The notes: generated from the letters alone by a model not told the origin. DNA of 64,000 nt from Clostridia bacterium (GCA_910575625.1 CAJTFD010000001.1:1-64000), one strand, 5' to 3'; shown: positions 24,426-35,982, counted from the first letter of the stretch. A program made the numbers and translations.

Positions 24426-25928
24426 CTACTTCTTAATTAGTCGTTTAAATTTTGGAAGTATAAAACTCCCTAACAAATATAAATTACACAGATATACAAA
24501 TAGACTTCCAATATACGAATAAAGAGTAAATCGCCCTTTCGTGATAACCTGTGCAGATAATGTCTTTGTATCAGACTGAAAGTAATCGGTCTGTGCCAGC
24601 ACATTACCTCTAAAATCTGAAACAATCGACATTCCGTTATTTGTATGTCTGATTATATTACTTCCATTTTCAACCCCACGCACAATCGCTGTCTTTGCAG
24701 CTAATAATGTCATTTCTTTCCAATCCGAAGCTGGAACAATTAGTATATCTACGTTATCTCTACCTGCCTGCTGTATGTTCGACAAAAATGCCATATCAGA
24801 ACATATGAACGGTGCAATTCGCCCATATTCTGTATCAAAACTTTTTAACATTCCATCTCCTTTTTGGCACAGTTCTCCGATTGAACGTCCATACTTAAAA
24901 TATTCTGAAATAAGTTCTCCCTGTGGATTGAATGCTACTGTTTTGTTTTCCTTTAAGTCCACATAAGGCGTTTTCACCAATAACGAAACAATCAAATAAA
25001 TTTCTTCCCGTTTTGCCATATCCGACGCACGTTGCAGCAGTATATCTTCATCTTGTTTTAAAACCGCTCCATTCAGTTCCGACCAAAAAACAATCTTTGC
25101 CCCTGCTTGTGCTTCCAATTCTGTTTTTTGGAAAAGTTCATCAGCTACTGATGATAGTTTATTCCTTGCATTTGTAATATTTTCATCAGTAAATGTATTG
25201 GTATAAAATGTAGAATATATATCTTTATCATCATTTAGCAGATGTGAAATCGGAACGGTTACACCAGCAATCCTAACACTTTTATCTGAATTTCCTACAA
25301 AATGAAATATAACAATTCCATAAGCAAACACCAATCCAATTACAGAACCATATACGATAATGTATTTTCTGATATATTCTTTTTTGCTTTTATTGTTCCA
25401 AATCCATATAACCATTGCCGCCGTCCAATATATTAAAAAGGTGATTCCGTAAATTCCTGTTACCGTTACTATTTGTAGCAGATATAGATTTTGGTATTGT
25501 GTATAAGCGTCAGACAGCCCTCCCAATATAGGATATGTCAAATAGATGATATACTCTATTGATACCATCATACTTGCAAAAATAATAGTGTCCTGAAATC
25601 TCATCTTTGATTTTGACCAGTAGATATATGGTAAAACTTTCAGAAAAGACAACAAAACTGCTACCATTATACATATCTTTATATCCATTCCAATGGCTTT
25701 CCCAAACTGGACAACAAATCCAATGGCATATATAGCACTAATAATAAGATATACTTTTCGGGTATGATTGAGATAAACCATACACAGAAACAAAATTGGA
25801 TAAATCCACGCAAAAATAGGAACACACCATTCTCCGTTGGACATTACATAAATTAGATAACTTAATATTATGAAAAATGCAAAGTATTTATTTTTAAGTA
25901 AATTTTTCATATTTAATTCTACTCCCAT
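24426..25928 (-). CDS. Membrane protein with Lnt-like carbon-nitrogen hydrolase domain
   Basis: A 500-aa protein built like apolipoprotein N-acyltransferase (Lnt). About seven membrane segments span residues 14-212, a nitrilase-fold domain follows outside the membrane at about 218-455, and one more membrane segment lies near 470-490. The catalytic triad is placed at E284 (FWSELNG), K345 (EYFKYGRS) and C376 (PFICSDMAF), matching Lnt order. Low-GC Gram-positives usually lack classical Lnt, so a lipoprotein- or other amide-modifying reaction is inferred. It starts 1 base after the stop of the Ntn amidase gene, so the two are translationally coupled. It belongs to the AraC-regulated cargo operon. 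Confidence 0.75.
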   Translation of the reverse strand: MGVELNMKNLLKNKYFAFFIILSYLIYVMSNGEWCVPIFAWIYPILFLCMVYLNHTRKVYLIISAIYAIGFVVQFGKAIGMDIKICIMVAVLLSFLKVLPYIYWSKSKMRFQDTIIFASMMVSIEYIIYLTYPILGGLSDAYTQYQNLYLLQIVTVTGIYGITFLIYWTAAMVIWIWNNKSKKEYIRKYIIVYGSVIGLVFAYGIVIFHFVGNSDKSVRIAGVTVPISHLLNDDKDIYSTFYTNTFTDENITNARNKLSSVADELFQKTELEAQAGAKIVFWSELNGAVLKQDEDILLQRASDMAKREEIYLIVSLLVKTPYVDLKENKTVAFNPQGELISEYFKYGRSIGELCQKGDGMLKSFDTEYGRIAPFICSDMAFLSNIQQAGRDNVDILIVPASDWKEMTLLAAKTAIVRGVENGSNIIRHTNNGMSIVSDFRGNVLAQTDYFQSDTKTLSAQVITKGRFTLYSYIGSLFVYLCNLYLLGSFILPKFKRLIKK

Positions 25929-25929
25929 A

Positions 25930-27006
25930 TCAATTATCCATATCCAGATTAAATCCTATGATATTATTTGTTTTCCGATTAGCAAAAATCTCTCCGTAAC
26001 CAGTTGTAAGATTATACAGAACACTCCATTGTAGTTTGTCTATATTTCCATCAAAAATACCGACATCAGCCAATAATTGGACTGCCTGACCTGCCTCAAG
26101 TATACCGTTATTTGCTTCTATCGCATTTTGCACTTTATCATAGCGTTCAAATTCAGTAAATCCTTCTCCAATATTCAATCCGTCATAGGCAATAAAATTA
26201 GAAGCAATTTGATATTCGTCCTCCGCTTCAACGACACAAAGTTCTTGATTTACATATTCCACAATGACAGAATGCCCACTTGCATCAGCAATTAAATAAT
26301 GGCACTCGATACCTCCAGAAAAATATATATTATATTGTTCTAACAATTCAATGGCTTCTTCCATTGTAGCCGCTTTATCAAGTACAAGCCGGATTGCTGT
26401 GGTTGTATTTAATGTTATTTTGTCGGGATTATATGGGACTTCCGCTTCTGGCACTGCAAGCACAGTAATCGCAAGCCCTTTCTCATTCATTCCGTCAAAG
26501 GGAAGAAATGGTGCAGCTAACGTCAGGAAATCATCAAAAAGTAAACCACTTGGTAAATTGTCCTCGGAATATCCTGCAAAAGAAAGATTGACGGTGGAAA
26601 CCGAAGCATATCCATTATTAGGTGCAGTGTAAAGTTGTAAAGACGGGGCATATAAATAATCAAAATTTCTTCCAAACAAAATATCGCCATTCTCATTTTT
26701 TACGACAAAAGCTGTGCAACCGTCTCCCGTAACACCCAAATTTATTGGCAGTCCTTTCAACAACCTTTTTGTTACAAATGCTTCAATGTCCGCATCATTT
26801 TCAGCGCCAGTTTCCAGAAAATCATCAAATCCATAATCGCCATAATAGGTCATTTGATACATTCCGTAATCATCAACCTTTTTCAATGACATAAGAGAGC
26901 GCAATTCATTTCTAAACAATACAAATGCTACGATTATAATAATCAACAAAGCTATTCCTATACCTACTATAACCCGAAGGACAATTTTCTTCTTTTTTTG
27001 TTTCAT
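25930..27006 (-). CDS. Membrane-anchored linear amide C-N hydrolase (choloylglycine hydrolase/C45-like Ntn hydrolase)
   Basis: A 358-aa protein with a signal-anchor helix at about residues 8-31 (IVLRVIVGIGIALLIIIIVA) and an extracytoplasmic Ntn-hydrolase domain. The expected nucleophile is C97 in TGDGCTAFVVKNENGDILFG, with R113 in FGRNFDY, as in bile-salt hydrolases and penicillin acylases. In family members the N-terminal residues before this Cys are removed to free the nucleophile; here about 96 residues including the anchor precede it, which is unusual. The substrate cannot be read from the sequence; bile amides, N-acyl amino acids or beta-lactam-like amides are possible. The ATG at 27006 has GGAGTGAGG upstream. 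It is coupled to the Lnt-like gene downstream. Confidence 0.78.
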   Translation of the reverse strand: MKQKKKKIVLRVIVGIGIALLIIIIVAFVLFRNELRSLMSLKKVDDYGMYQMTYYGDYGFDDFLETGAENDADIEAFVTKRLLKGLPINLGVTGDGCTAFVVKNENGDILFGRNFDYLYAPSLQLYTAPNNGYASVSTVNLSFAGYSEDNLPSGLLFDDFLTLAAPFLPFDGMNEKGLAITVLAVPEAEVPYNPDKITLNTTTAIRLVLDKAATMEEAIELLEQYNIYFSGGIECHYLIADASGHSVIVEYVNQELCVVEAEDEYQIASNFIAYDGLNIGEGFTEFERYDKVQNAIEANNGILEAGQAVQLLADVGIFDGNIDKLQWSVLYNLTTGYGEIFANRKTNNIIGFNLDMDN

Positions 27007-27060
27007 ATTTGCCTCACTCCATAATTTCAATTTGTTTAATTATCCAACGCTGTTATTATA

Positions 27061-27822
27061 TCAGTTTACTTCTTCTGTAACTTTCAAAAAAACGCTATTC
27101 TTCACAGAAATACTCGCAGGCATTCCCATCATCTTTTTTGTAACTGTTGCAAAATGTGATGGTGAATCAAAACCAGCCAGCATTGCCGTTTCCGTAATAT
27201 TTTTACCATTCAATAATGCTAAAAAAGCTGTTTGCATTTGATGAAACTGAATATAACTTTTTAAGGGCATCCCCATCTGCTCCTTAAATAAGTGCGACAG
27301 TCGGCTTGATGACAATGCCACTTTATCAGCAAAAGAAGCAATTGAATGGGTATTGCAATTACACTGTTCTATTTCGTATAGCAAATCCTTAATTCTATCA
27401 TCATATATTTTAGATTGCTCTTTTAACCCTAAAAATTTGTATAGTTGTACCATAAACTCTCTATATTCTCTCAGTCCATCGCTATCAATAAGGCAAAATA
27501 ATAAATTTTGGATGTATTCAATATCTTGATTATCAAACATACAATACTTCGTTCCACCCATTCGTTTCTCCAATTGAATGGCTAAACTTGAAGTCGGTTC
27601 AATTATCATAGTAAAATACATTTTGTTGCCTGTTGAAAAACTATGTAATATGTCGCGGTTTATAACAATACATCTACCTGAAATTTTATTATCTTCTACA
27701 CTTATCTCCAAATTTGTTTCTATGCTTAAAAATAACTGCATTACCCAATGCTTATGTGGAACAGATTCAATTTGGTCTGTTATGATTGAGATTTTATCTC
27801 TGTCCCAATATATTTTATTCAT
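27061..27822 (-). CDS. AraC family transcriptional regulator of the cargo operon
   Basis: A 253-aa regulator. The N-terminal half is cupin-like (HKHWVMQLFLSIETNLEI, then ISGRCIVINRDILHSF), probably the effector or dimer domain. The C-terminal two-HTH AraC domain spans about 155-245 (FADKVALSSSRLSHLFKEQM, FQMQTAFLALLNG-like helix, TETAMLAGFDSPSHFATV, KKMMGMPAS). The ATG follows GGGAGGTAACATAT. It precedes the amidase gene by 55 bases in the same direction and probably activates the pair; the inducer is unknown. Confidence 0.88.
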   Translation of the reverse strand: MNKIYWDRDKISIITDQIESVPHKHWVMQLFLSIETNLEISVEDNKISGRCIVINRDILHSFSTGNKMYFTMIIEPTSSLAIQLEKRMGGTKYCMFDNQDIEYIQNLLFCLIDSDGLREYREFMVQLYKFLGLKEQSKIYDDRIKDLLYEIEQCNCNTHSIASFADKVALSSSRLSHLFKEQMGMPLKSYIQFHQMQTAFLALLNGKNITETAMLAGFDSPSHFATVTKKMMGMPASISVKNSVFLKVTEEVN

Positions 27823-27962
27823 ATATGTTACCTCCCGCTATGCTTAGCTTTTTCTTTTCTTGTCGCATAACGTATTATCGTTCTTTTTCGGCTTCTTTTT
27901 GTTCTCTACTTTGAACTTTCCTTTCTATTTTTCCTTATTCATGCTGAAACTTTAACACCCAC

Positions 27963-28136
27963 TTAGGATTTCTTCTTTCTTCTATCAATAGGCTTCTCGG
28001 CAATTATCGGTATAAGCCAAACACGGTTGATATTCATTGCTCCTTCAATACGATTTTCTTTGCATAACCGCTGCACCCATCTAAGCGATACGTTCCATTT
28101 TTCTGCGGCTTCCTGTGCTGTCATATATTCAAACAT
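27963..28136 (-). CDS. Small excisionase-like helix-turn-helix protein
   Basis: A 57-aa protein, MFEYMTAQEAAEKWNVSLRW followed by QRLCKENRI and NRVWLIP. This is a MerR/Xis-type winged HTH as found in recombination directionality factors and small regulators of mobilizable elements. The ATG at 28136 has AGGAGG 6 bases upstream; the longer open frame to 28193 lacks a site. The C-terminus is basic (DRRKKKS). It lies between TnpV and the AraC cargo operon. Confidence 0.78.
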   Translation of the reverse strand: MFEYMTAQEAAEKWNVSLRWVQRLCKENRIEGAMNINRVWLIPIIAEKPIDRRKKKS

Positions 28137-28275
28137 TTTTAACCTCCTATTGTGTACTGTATATAGTATAGCCGCTTGAACGAACTGTATCAAGTAGATA
28201 AATATGGATATTCATTATAACTTTCCGAAAAGAAAAACGACAGAGCTTTTACCCTCTGCCGCCATGTTGCCTTGC

Positions 28276-28650
28276 TTATGTGTATATAATTTCCTCATTC
28301 ACAATCTCCCTCGCACAAGCCCTTATGTTGTTGAGCCGCTCTATCCATTCTAAGGCGTTTTCTTCCTTTAGCCGTTCCGTTATGCTCTGTGCCTGTTTCA
28401 TGCCCTCTATGAGCCTTTCAAAGCGTTCCTGCGCCTGCTTATCAATGTCGGCAAGGTATGTATTCAGCCTGCCGCTTGTGAGAAGATTGGTGTATGTAAC
28501 CCTGCGGTACTGCTTCAGATAGTCCAGATGCCGTTGCCCCCATGTGCCTATCGGCTGTTCTTCTTCGGCGGGTACAGTTAAGCACGGTATTAAATAATCT
28601 CCTTGCCGCTCATATTTGCCGCCCAGTTCCTCAAAAATCGTCTTTGCCAT
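28276..28650 (-). CDS. TnpV family transposon protein (mobilizable element copy)
   Basis: A 124-aa protein of the TnpV family first named from Tn4451: [54 protein letters not shown], then a helical C-terminus ([20 protein letters not shown]). Its function is not established, although it is common in Clostridia mobile elements. The ATG follows GTGGAGGTAACAGACA. The start overlaps the 3' end of the truncated helicase frame, because the element's end created that readthrough. A second, diverged TnpV lies at 35622. Confidence 0.85.
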   Translation of the reverse strand: MAKTIFEELGGKYERQGDYLIPCLTVPAEEEQPIGTWGQRHLDYLKQYRRVTYTNLLTSGRLNTYLADIDKQAQERFERLIEGMKQAQSITERLKEENALEWIERLNNIRACAREIVNEEIIYT

Positions 28651-31600
28651 TGTCTGTTACCTCCACATTCTTTTTTATTTTGAATGTCCGCAAAATACGT
28701 CCTACATCGGCCGGTTTCCAAGGCGCATCCAGGTGGTGTAGGGCAACCAGCCTGTCCTGGATATTTGTCCCTGCGCCTAACTTCGGTGTAGAACCGAGCA
28801 GAATACGCACCTGCCCAGAGCGCACCTTTGAAAATGATTCCGCTTTTTTCGTTTCTGTCCCGGCTTCATGGATAAACGCAACCTCCTCCCTGGGGATTCC
28901 CTTTGCTACCAGCTTCTCCCGCACATCGTCATAGACATTAAACGTGCCGTCATTTTTCGGCGTAGACAGGTCGCAAAAAATTAATTGTGTCCCTTTGTCT
29001 GCAGAAGTCTTTCCCCATATATCAAACGCATTGTTTACACAGCGGTTGACCTTGCTTTCCCCCGCATCCGGCATCATGTCATTGATGAGCCGCTGATCCA
29101 GGGCGCATTTCCTCCCATCGTTGGTGATCTTCAGCATGTTATCACATGACGGGTCTACATTCCCGGCACGGACTACCTCTGCCCGCTCTGCAAAGGAGCT
29201 GACCAGATCCTGCTGCTCCTCACTCGGTTTCAGCACTTCGTTGATATATTCCGCTTTGGGAACCGGAAGTTCCAGCATATCCGCTGTCTGGATGTCGGCG
29301 CTCTCCTTAAATAATGCGATCAGTTCCGGGAGGTTAAAAAACCGGGCAAACCTTGTCTTTGCCCGGTATCCTGTGCCTTCGGGAGAAAGTTCTATGCTTG
29401 TCACCGTCTCGCCAAAAGCCGCCGCCCAGGAATCAAAATGCCCCAGGCCCATCTTCTGTATCGTGTCATACTGAAGGTAACGCATAATGGTATACAATTC
29501 GACCATACTGTTTGACACGGGGGTCCCGGTTGCAAACGTGACGCCCTTCCCTCCGGTCAGTTCATCCAGGTACTGGCACTTCATGAACATATCGGAGCTT
29601 TTCTGTGCGTCCGTCTGTGAAATCCCGGCAACATTGCGCATCTTTGTGTATAAAAACATATTTTTATAGTTGTGGCTCTCATCTACAAACAGCCTGTCCA
29701 CGCCTAACTGCTCGAATGTCACCACGTCGTCCTTCCGGCTCTGGTCATTCAGCTTCGCAAGCCTTGTTTCCAGCGTTTTCCTAGTCTTTTCCATCTGCTT
29801 GATGGTGTAGCGTGTGCCTTCTTCCTCCGCCAGCTCTGCAATCGCGTTCGTGATGTCGTTCATCTGCCTCTCGGTGCTCGCAATCTGCCGTTCCCTGGAA
29901 AAGGGGATGCACTCAAACTGGCTATGCCCGATAATGATGGCATCATAATCCCCGGTTGCGATACGGGAACAGAACTTCTTGCGGTTGGCAGGCTCAAAAT
30001 CCTTCTTCGTTGCGACTAAGACATTTGCGCCCGGATACAGGCGCAGGAAATCGCTGCCCCACTGTTCTGTCAAGTGGTTTGGCACAACATAGAGGTTCTT
30101 CTGCGCCAGTCCAAGCCGCCTGCTCTCCATGCCGGCAGCAATCATCTGGAACGTCTTGCCCGCACCTACGCAATGTGCAAGCAGTGTATTGTTTCCATAT
30201 AAAATGTGCGCCACCGCATTTTTCTGGTGGGGCATCAATGTAATCTCCGGCGTCATGCCCACGAATTGGATATGGCTCCCGTCGTATTCACGGGGACGGA
30301 CGCTGTTAAATAAATCGTTATATTTCCTGCACAAGTCCTCCCTCCGGTCAATGTCCCGGAAAATCCACTCCTTGAAAGCTTCCTTTATCATTTCCTGCTT
30401 CTGCTGTGCAATCATAGTTTCTTTTTTATTCAAGACACGTTTTTCCTTACCGTCCTCCACAACCGTATCAAAGATTTTTGTGTCCTTGAGATTCAGCGCA
30501 TCTTCCAGCAGACGGTAAGCATTTGCCCGCTGTGTCCCATAGGTAGCTGTGACTAAAGAATTTCCATAGGAATCCGCACTTTTCCCGGAGATATTCCACT
30601 GGCCGTTAATTTTCGCATACTTCACGTCAATCTGGTTCCCTAAAAAATGCTTCGGCGTATGGAACAGCTCCCCCATAAACTCCGTAATATAAGCCGGGTC
30701 TACCCAGGTTGCCCCAAGCCGCACCTCAATCTCCGATGCCTCCAGGTCTTTCGGCTGCACCCGTGTGAGTGCCTGCACATTGATTTCATATTCCGGATGG
30801 TTTCCCGCAAACTGCTTTGCAATTTCCAGTTTCTCACGGACATTTCCGGACAAATATTCATCCGAAGCCTCCCACTGGTCTGTCAGGGGATTTTTAAAGA
30901 TCACTCCTGCCAGTTCCTCTGTGACTTCGGATTCTGTCTTTCCGGATAACTCTGCCATAAATGGCACATCCACCTTTGCCCGCTCCCCGATGGAAACGGC
31001 AAGGGCTTCACTGGCAGTATCCACGCTTGTCACAGGCACAGCTTTCCGAATGGTACGTTTCATGAAAATATCCGCTTTCCGTTTCAGCTTTCCTTCTTCA
31101 TCCACCAATTCCAAAGATGACAGCAGACAATAACTGCTGTCCTGGGCAAATGCCCTGCGGTTGGCGTTACTGCTGATCAGGCCGTACTGTGCAGTAAAGC
31201 GGTCATACTGTGTATTTAATTTCTGCTGCAGCACGGCAACTTCCGCATCGCTCCCATCCTCCATCTGGCACTGTAAAAGCTCCTGCGTCAGGTTCCTAAG
31301 CTCGATCATCCCAAGCACACGCTCTGTCGTCATAGTGGGCAGCTCCATCCGGTTCATGACCGAATTTTCCCGGTAATACACTTTCCCATCTACGTTTGCA
31401 AAGCTGAAATTCTTCACAGACGGGTCTGCCGGGATGGATGTCACCGTTTCCTCTAATTCCGAATCTTCCAGATCCATCTCCGTAATCGTCCCCTGGATAT
31501 GCTTCACTGCCTCCTTCAACTGCTCCGAAAGGACAGCGCCCGCTATCGGCCTTACCGTAGTTTCCTGCTTGCCATACTGTGTGCTTTCCGTGGTAAATTC

Positions 31601-34600
31601 CCCAAGCACCATCTCCGGATGTTCTGCAAAATAGGAATTGACCGTATATCCCTCCGGTGTCGTGCCAAGCTCCACCCAATCCGGCTGTTCTAAGGATGCC
31701 CGGTCTCTTTTCTGGAAAAATAAAATATCCGCCACTACGCTTGTCCCGGCATTCCTCTGGAACGCATTATTGGGAAGGCGGATTGCCCCAAGCAGATCCG
31801 CACGATTGGCTATGTACTGGCGCACGGATGCGCTCTGCTTGTCCATCGTGCCGCTGGATGTCACCACCGCCACCACGCCGCCCGGACGCACCAAATCCAA
31901 TGATTTCGCTATAAAATAATCATGTATCACAAAGTTGTGCCGGTCATACCTCCGGTCTGCCACCTTATAAGCGCCGAACGGCACATTGCCGATCACACAG
32001 TCAAAGAAGCTGTCCGGGTATGCAGCGGTTTCAAACCCCTGCACGGAGATATTATTTTTCTGGTAAAGCTGTTTCGCTATCTTCCCGGAAATGCTGTCAA
32101 GCTCCACGCCGTACATATTCAGCCCGTCCATAGGCTCCGGCACTAATCCCATAAAATTTCCGATTCCGCAGGACGGCTCCAGCACATTCCCCCGCTGTAA
32201 CCCCATGTTTCCCAGGGCTTCATACATCGCTTTAATTACCGTAGGGGAAGTATAGAACGCATTTAAGGTAGATGCCCTTGCCTCCCGGTATTCCTCTGGC
32301 GTCAGCGCCGCTTTCAGTTCCGCATATTCTGCCGCCCACGCTTCATCCTTATCGTCAAACGCCGCCGGGATGCCGCCCCATCCGACGAAACGTGATAAGA
32401 TTTCCTGTTCCTCCGGCGTGGCAAGGCGGTTTTCATACTCCAATGCTTTCAGGATGAGGATTGCGTCCATGTTGGCACGGAATTTCTGCTTTGGACCTCC
32501 TGCGCCCAGGTCATCGTCAGTGATATGAAAATTTATCTTCTCCCGGCGTTCCAGCCCCGGTGACGATTCTCCTGTACCGTTATCCCTTCTGGACTGCCCG
32601 GAAGCCTGCCGGGTACTGCCGTTTCCGATCCCTCCAGCTCCCTCTATCCCATCTGCGGCAACAGGCTCTAAGGGGAGCCTGCGGTCTTTGCGGATATGGT
32701 TGATTTCCTCCGGATTCATCACGTGACTTGTCAATGGATTGATCTCATTCCCAAATGCAGCCTGTTCATTGGCTGCCATCCGCTCCATTACGTCAGCAAT
32801 CAGCTGCATCTGCTCCGGAGGGAACTCCGGGTTCAGCATAGGCACAAGGTTCAAACCTTTTTCAGCAGCTTCATAGATAACATCCACCTGCTCCGGTGAA
32901 AAATCATCCCGATATACGTCTGCTTCCTCCATCGCAAGGAACAGCCTGTTTTCAATCAGACCGTATTCCTCAGCGTCCGGTTCCTCCTGCAATTCTTCCA
33001 GATTAGGAACCGCTGCGCCCGTCTGAGGCAGCTCCGTTTCTTCTTCCTGCGTCTCCTGCTGTATAAAAGGGATAAATTCCCCCACATACTCAAACAGCTC
33101 ATTCTCCCCTGGGAGATAATTCTTCCCCGTTTCCACGCACCGAAAAACATCTGCGGTTTTGTCTGTGCTTGCTTCATAAAAGCTGCTGTGCAAATACGGA
33201 TGCTGCCCATCTTCATAATCAGATATGCCAAGTTCGTTATGCGATCTAGTATTCAGGATAATGTCCTGTGCGTTGAAGTTTTCCTGCAGTTTCCCAACAG
33301 CTTCAAAATGGAATCCCCCATACTCAAATATGCCGGGTTCTCTTTGCATAAGATCCGGTTCTGCGGATTTTGCGGAATCTGCGGTTTCTGCTTCTGCCGC
33401 CGTTTCCGCTTCCCGCAAATTTTCCTTTGCTTCTTCTGGAAATGCCGCAATCTCCTGTAACTCTGCATCCACCGCCATGCCTTTTGCCCACTCCGGCGCA
33501 TCCGGGTCATTTTCATGCAAGGCAATGGCGTCCCGGCTGTCCACAAGGTAATCCTGGTACGTCCTCTGGAAAATATCTTCCGCCATCCAGTCCCGGAAGT
33601 TATCCCAGTTCCCATAGGCTTCTGCCATAACGGGGGCGTTTTCCCTGTTGCGCACCATTAAATTGTCCAGTTCTTCCTGGACAATATCATACGCCATATC
33701 TTCATCGACATCCCTGGAACGGATGACATCATAGGCTGCGCTGCTTTTAATGGCGGCAAGGGCAGTATACAGGCACTCTTTGTAAACACAGCGGGAATCT
33801 TTCTGCAATGGGCTGTTCCCTGCACGGAGATGGCGGTTCAACGGATTTTCCTCAAGCATCTGGTCATATCTCTTTTGGGGGACCACACGCCCTGCAATGG
33901 CACGGTTCTCCATGTCAATCAGATACACGTCATAGTCGTTTGTCCGTTCCACCTGGTACAAATGGTTTTTTTCAAGGTAAAGGAACTGGCCGGGGATACG
34001 GCTGTATAATTTCTGTGACTCATCCTCCTTTTCTTCCCGGGTTCCCGTCTCCTTTTTCCCTGATTTTGCTTTAGCGCCTTTTTGCGTTTTCGGTTTTGCA
34101 GGCTCCGGCTCTGGTTCGGATCTGTCCATGAAATCAAACAGGGATAACTGGGCGCCATTTTGTATCTGTTCCTCTTCTTTTTTCCTCTCCGGGAAAATCG
34201 TATATGTCCCTTCCACATACCCGTGGAGGTCGGTGAGGATCTGCGCCCGCTTCTCATAATCTTCAAAATCCAGCGGCAGTGCGGCAAAAGCGGCATCCAT
34301 ATCTGCAAGGAGCTGTTCCGCAGTGTCAGGATTTTCCAATAAATGCGGCAGTTCCTCCCTTGCCTCTTCATGCAGGAAATTGTCCGTAAACGGCCGCTCA
34401 ATTTCATCCGGCATATGGTAATAAAAATTGATTACTTTGTCTGCCATCTGCTCCCGCTCATAAACAGGCATACGGGAATAATCGGACGGTTTCAGGTAGT
34501 TGTCATTTTCAATCAAAGCCGCTACCCGTTTTGCCACTTTTGGCCATTTCAATAAGAGTTCCACATCTGGCTCACTATAAGAGCCTCTCGCAAGCTTTAA

Positions 34601-35542
34601 CCCCTTCCCGCTGTAATCCGCATGGGAATTGTCCGCGCCGGACAGCGCATGGCTCCGTCCGCCTATCCCATAGCTTTCCTTAATAAAATCCGTTTTTTCC
34701 TCATCGGTCTTATCCTGTATAAAAAATGCGTAAGTGGAAAGCCGCCCGTCCGAATATACGCCGCCTCCCCGCAAAAAAGCGTCAATCTCATCCTCTGTGA
34801 TGAAAACAGGGTGTTCCTCCCATGCAAATCCATCCCTTGCCTGGTATGGCATAGCTTCCTTTGCAAACTTCTCAAATTTTTCGCACACCCTGTCTGGACG
34901 GTAAAAGTGGAACCGCATAATCTCCTTGTCCAAAGAATATGCCTCTGCCAGCCCTGCCAGACGTTCATTCAAGTCCTTTAAAAATTCCAGCTGCGCCAAC
35001 AATGCCTGCAGCCGTTCCACTTTATCCGGGAACCCGCCACGGAATACCTCCACATCTTCAAATACAAGCTCCGCAACGCCGTCCGCCATATCCTGGTACA
35101 TATAGGCAAGTGCGTTGGCGTGTTCCTTTAAAGCATTATCCCTTGCGGCGTCCAATACCACCTGCGGCGCATACTCCCCCTGTTTTAAAAACTGGTGGAT
35201 GCGCCCGCACACATCTTCCCAGGATAAAAATACCTTATCCAGAATCCGGTCTGTCACCGTATGTCCTACGGCAATCTGCATCCCCAGCTCATCATACCAG
35301 ACAGAATATTCCTTGCCGTCTATGGTAAGCCCGATGCCGCCTTTGCCATATTCCCTCCGGACAAATTCCGTATATTCCTCCGGCATCTGGTCTATCATAA
35401 AATTATAGATGATCCGGAGCTGGCTCCCATTCCGGTTGCCGCCGCTGCGCAGGACTTCATCTATCACCTCTGGAGAAATCGCAACCTCCCCGGCATAGAG
35501 CGCCTGCATCCGTCCCTCAATCTCCCTCTTCTGCTGTTCCAC
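28631..35542 (-). CDS. SNF2-type helicase / N6-adenine DNA methylase fusion of a conjugative element, truncated
   Basis: A 2303-aa frame. The N-terminal third has DUF3849/LPD-type accessory segments. A methylase domain follows near 1090-1300 ([18 protein letters not shown], then [12 protein letters not shown], an NPPY variant, and FFQKRD). An SF2/SNF2 helicase lies near 1790-2290: [14 protein letters not shown] (Walker A), [12 protein letters not shown] (Walker B), [26 protein letters not shown]. After [12 protein letters not shown] the family continues with EQREGRI..RQGN; here it is replaced by 22 unrelated residues ending at TnpV, so motif VI is lost. At the 5' end the GTG at 35542 has no ribosome binding site; a one-base gain near 35550 would join LSLPDF to [11 protein letters not shown]. 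It is probably inactive. Confidence 0.85.
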   Translation of the reverse strand: MEQQKREIEGRMQALYAGEVAISPEVIDEVLRSGGNRNGSQLRIIYNFMIDQMPEEYTEFVRREYGKGGIGLTIDGKEYSVWYDELGMQIAVGHTVTDRILDKVFLSWEDVCGRIHQFLKQGEYAPQVVLDAARDNALKEHANALAYMYQDMADGVAELVFEDVEVFRGGFPDKVERLQALLAQLEFLKDLNERLAGLAEAYSLDKEIMRFHFYRPDRVCEKFEKFAKEAMPYQARDGFAWEEHPVFITEDEIDAFLRGGGVYSDGRLSTYAFFIQDKTDEEKTDFIKESYGIGGRSHALSGADNSHADYSGKGLKLARGSYSEPDVELLLKWPKVAKRVAALIENDNYLKPSDYSRMPVYEREQMADKVINFYYHMPDEIERPFTDNFLHEEAREELPHLLENPDTAEQLLADMDAAFAALPLDFEDYEKRAQILTDLHGYVEGTYTIFPERKKEEEQIQNGAQLSLFDFMDRSEPEPEPAKPKTQKGAKAKSGKKETGTREEKEDESQKLYSRIPGQFLYLEKNHLYQVERTNDYDVYLIDMENRAIAGRVVPQKRYDQMLEENPLNRHLRAGNSPLQKDSRCVYKECLYTALAAIKSSAAYDVIRSRDVDEDMAYDIVQEELDNLMVRNRENAPVMAEAYGNWDNFRDWMAEDIFQRTYQDYLVDSRDAIALHENDPDAPEWAKGMAVDAELQEIAAFPEEAKENLREAETAAEAETADSAKSAEPDLMQREPGIFEYGGFHFEAVGKLQENFNAQDIILNTRSHNELGISDYEDGQHPYLHSSFYEASTDKTADVFRCVETGKNYLPGENELFEYVGEFIPFIQQETQEEETELPQTGAAVPNLEELQEEPDAEEYGLIENRLFLAMEEADVYRDDFSPEQVDVIYEAAEKGLNLVPMLNPEFPPEQMQLIADVMERMAANEQAAFGNEINPLTSHVMNPEEINHIRKDRRLPLEPVAADGIEGAGGIGNGSTRQASGQSRRDNGTGESSPGLERREKINFHITDDDLGAGGPKQKFRANMDAILILKALEYENRLATPEEQEILSRFVGWGGIPAAFDDKDEAWAAEYAELKAALTPEEYREARASTLNAFYTSPTVIKAMYEALGNMGLQRGNVLEPSCGIGNFMGLVPEPMDGLNMYGVELDSISGKIAKQLYQKNNISVQGFETAAYPDSFFDCVIGNVPFGAYKVADRRYDRHNFVIHDYFIAKSLDLVRPGGVVAVVTSSGTMDKQSASVRQYIANRADLLGAIRLPNNAFQRNAGTSVVADILFFQKRDRASLEQPDWVELGTTPEGYTVNSYFAEHPEMVLGEFTTESTQYGKQETTVRPIAGAVLSEQLKEAVKHIQGTITEMDLEDSELEETVTSIPADPSVKNFSFANVDGKVYYRENSVMNRMELPTMTTERVLGMIELRNLTQELLQCQMEDGSDAEVAVLQQKLNTQYDRFTAQYGLISSNANRRAFAQDSSYCLLSSLELVDEEGKLKRKADIFMKRTIRKAVPVTSVDTASEALAVSIGERAKVDVPFMAELSGKTESEVTEELAGVIFKNPLTDQWEASDEYLSGNVREKLEIAKQFAGNHPEYEINVQALTRVQPKDLEASEIEVRLGATWVDPAYITEFMGELFHTPKHFLGNQIDVKYAKINGQWNISGKSADSYGNSLVTATYGTQRANAYRLLEDALNLKDTKIFDTVVEDGKEKRVLNKKETMIAQQKQEMIKEAFKEWIFRDIDRREDLCRKYNDLFNSVRPREYDGSHIQFVGMTPEITLMPHQKNAVAHILYGNNTLLAHCVGAGKTFQMIAAGMESRRLGLAQKNLYVVPNHLTEQWGSDFLRLYPGANVLVATKKDFEPANRKKFCSRIATGDYDAIIIGHSQFECIPFSRERQIASTERQMNDITNAIAELAEEEGTRYTIKQMEKTRKTLETRLAKLNDQSRKDDVVTFEQLGVDRLFVDESHNYKNMFLYTKMRNVAGISQTDAQKSSDMFMKCQYLDELTGGKGVTFATGTPVSNSMVELYTIMRYLQYDTIQKMGLGHFDSWAAAFGETVTSIELSPEGTGYRAKTRFARFFNLPELIALFKESADIQTADMLELPVPKAEYINEVLKPSEEQQDLVSSFAERAEVVRAGNVDPSCDNMLKITNDGRKCALDQRLINDMMPDAGESKVNRCVNNAFDIWGKTSADKGTQLIFCDLSTPKNDGTFNVYDDVREKLVAKGIPREEVAFIHEAGTETKKAESFSKVRSGQVRILLGSTPKLGAGTNIQDRLVALHHLDAPWKPADVGRILRTFKIKKNVEVTDNGKDDF
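28700..28712 (-). other. Insertion junction of the mobilizable element in the SNF2 helicase gene
   Basis: At about this point the helicase coding sequence leaves the family pattern (PADV on the gene side) and enters the element that carries TnpV 50 bases on. The minus strand reads GATGTAGGACGT across the break. Large serine recombinases of TnpX type often target a GA dinucleotide, which is present here. The matching far junction, with the helicase 3' end, is not found to the left, so it has been deleted. Confidence 0.55.
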
Positions 35543-35621
35543 AGTCGGAAATCGGGCAAAGATAAAGCAGAGGCTTCTTTCTCCTCTGCTTCACTCAAAT
35601 CCTGTTCTGTTGTTTCCTCAT

Positions 35622-35963
35622 TTAGCTGTATACCAATTCCTTCAAGATGCTCTCTTCCGCCATTGCCGTCAGTCCATTCATGTGCGCTGCCCACGCCATC
35701 TGGTCTTTCTCCTTGTCCGGGGCTGGGTATTTCAGAAGCAGCCCTTTCATCAGGACTTCCATCCTCTCCGTCGCTGCCTGCTCGATCTCCATCAAGTGCC
35801 TGTCCAGTTTCCCCGACAGCATCATGCTCTGGTACCATCCCTTCCGGTTCTCCTTCAGGTACGTCCGGCGCAGCATCCCGTACTTCCCGATGGCCACTTT
35901 CGGTTCCTCTATCGTCAGGTTCGGGAACAGGTAATCCCCTTTGCGATGGTAAGTCAGTTCCAT
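35622..35963 (-). CDS. TnpV family transposon protein (conjugative element copy)
   Basis: A 113-aa protein: MELTYHRKGDYLFPNLTIEE, KYGMLRRTYLKENRKGWYQS, LSGKLDRHLMEIEQAATERM, ending ESILKELVYS. It aligns by eye with the TnpV at 28276 over the whole length but is clearly diverged. The ATG at 35963 has GGAGG 8 bases upstream; an ATG two codons earlier is too close. It lies just upstream of the truncated helicase gene, and a helicase-like frame (GIGIQLNEETTEQDLS) begins over its stop codon. TnpV beside SNF2 helicases recurs in Clostridia conjugative elements; its role is unknown. Confidence 0.82.
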   Translation of the reverse strand: MELTYHRKGDYLFPNLTIEEPKVAIGKYGMLRRTYLKENRKGWYQSMMLSGKLDRHLMEIEQAATERMEVLMKGLLLKYPAPDKEKDQMAWAAHMNGLTAMAEESILKELVYS

Positions 35964-35982
35964 GCTCATTTCCTCCTCGTAT

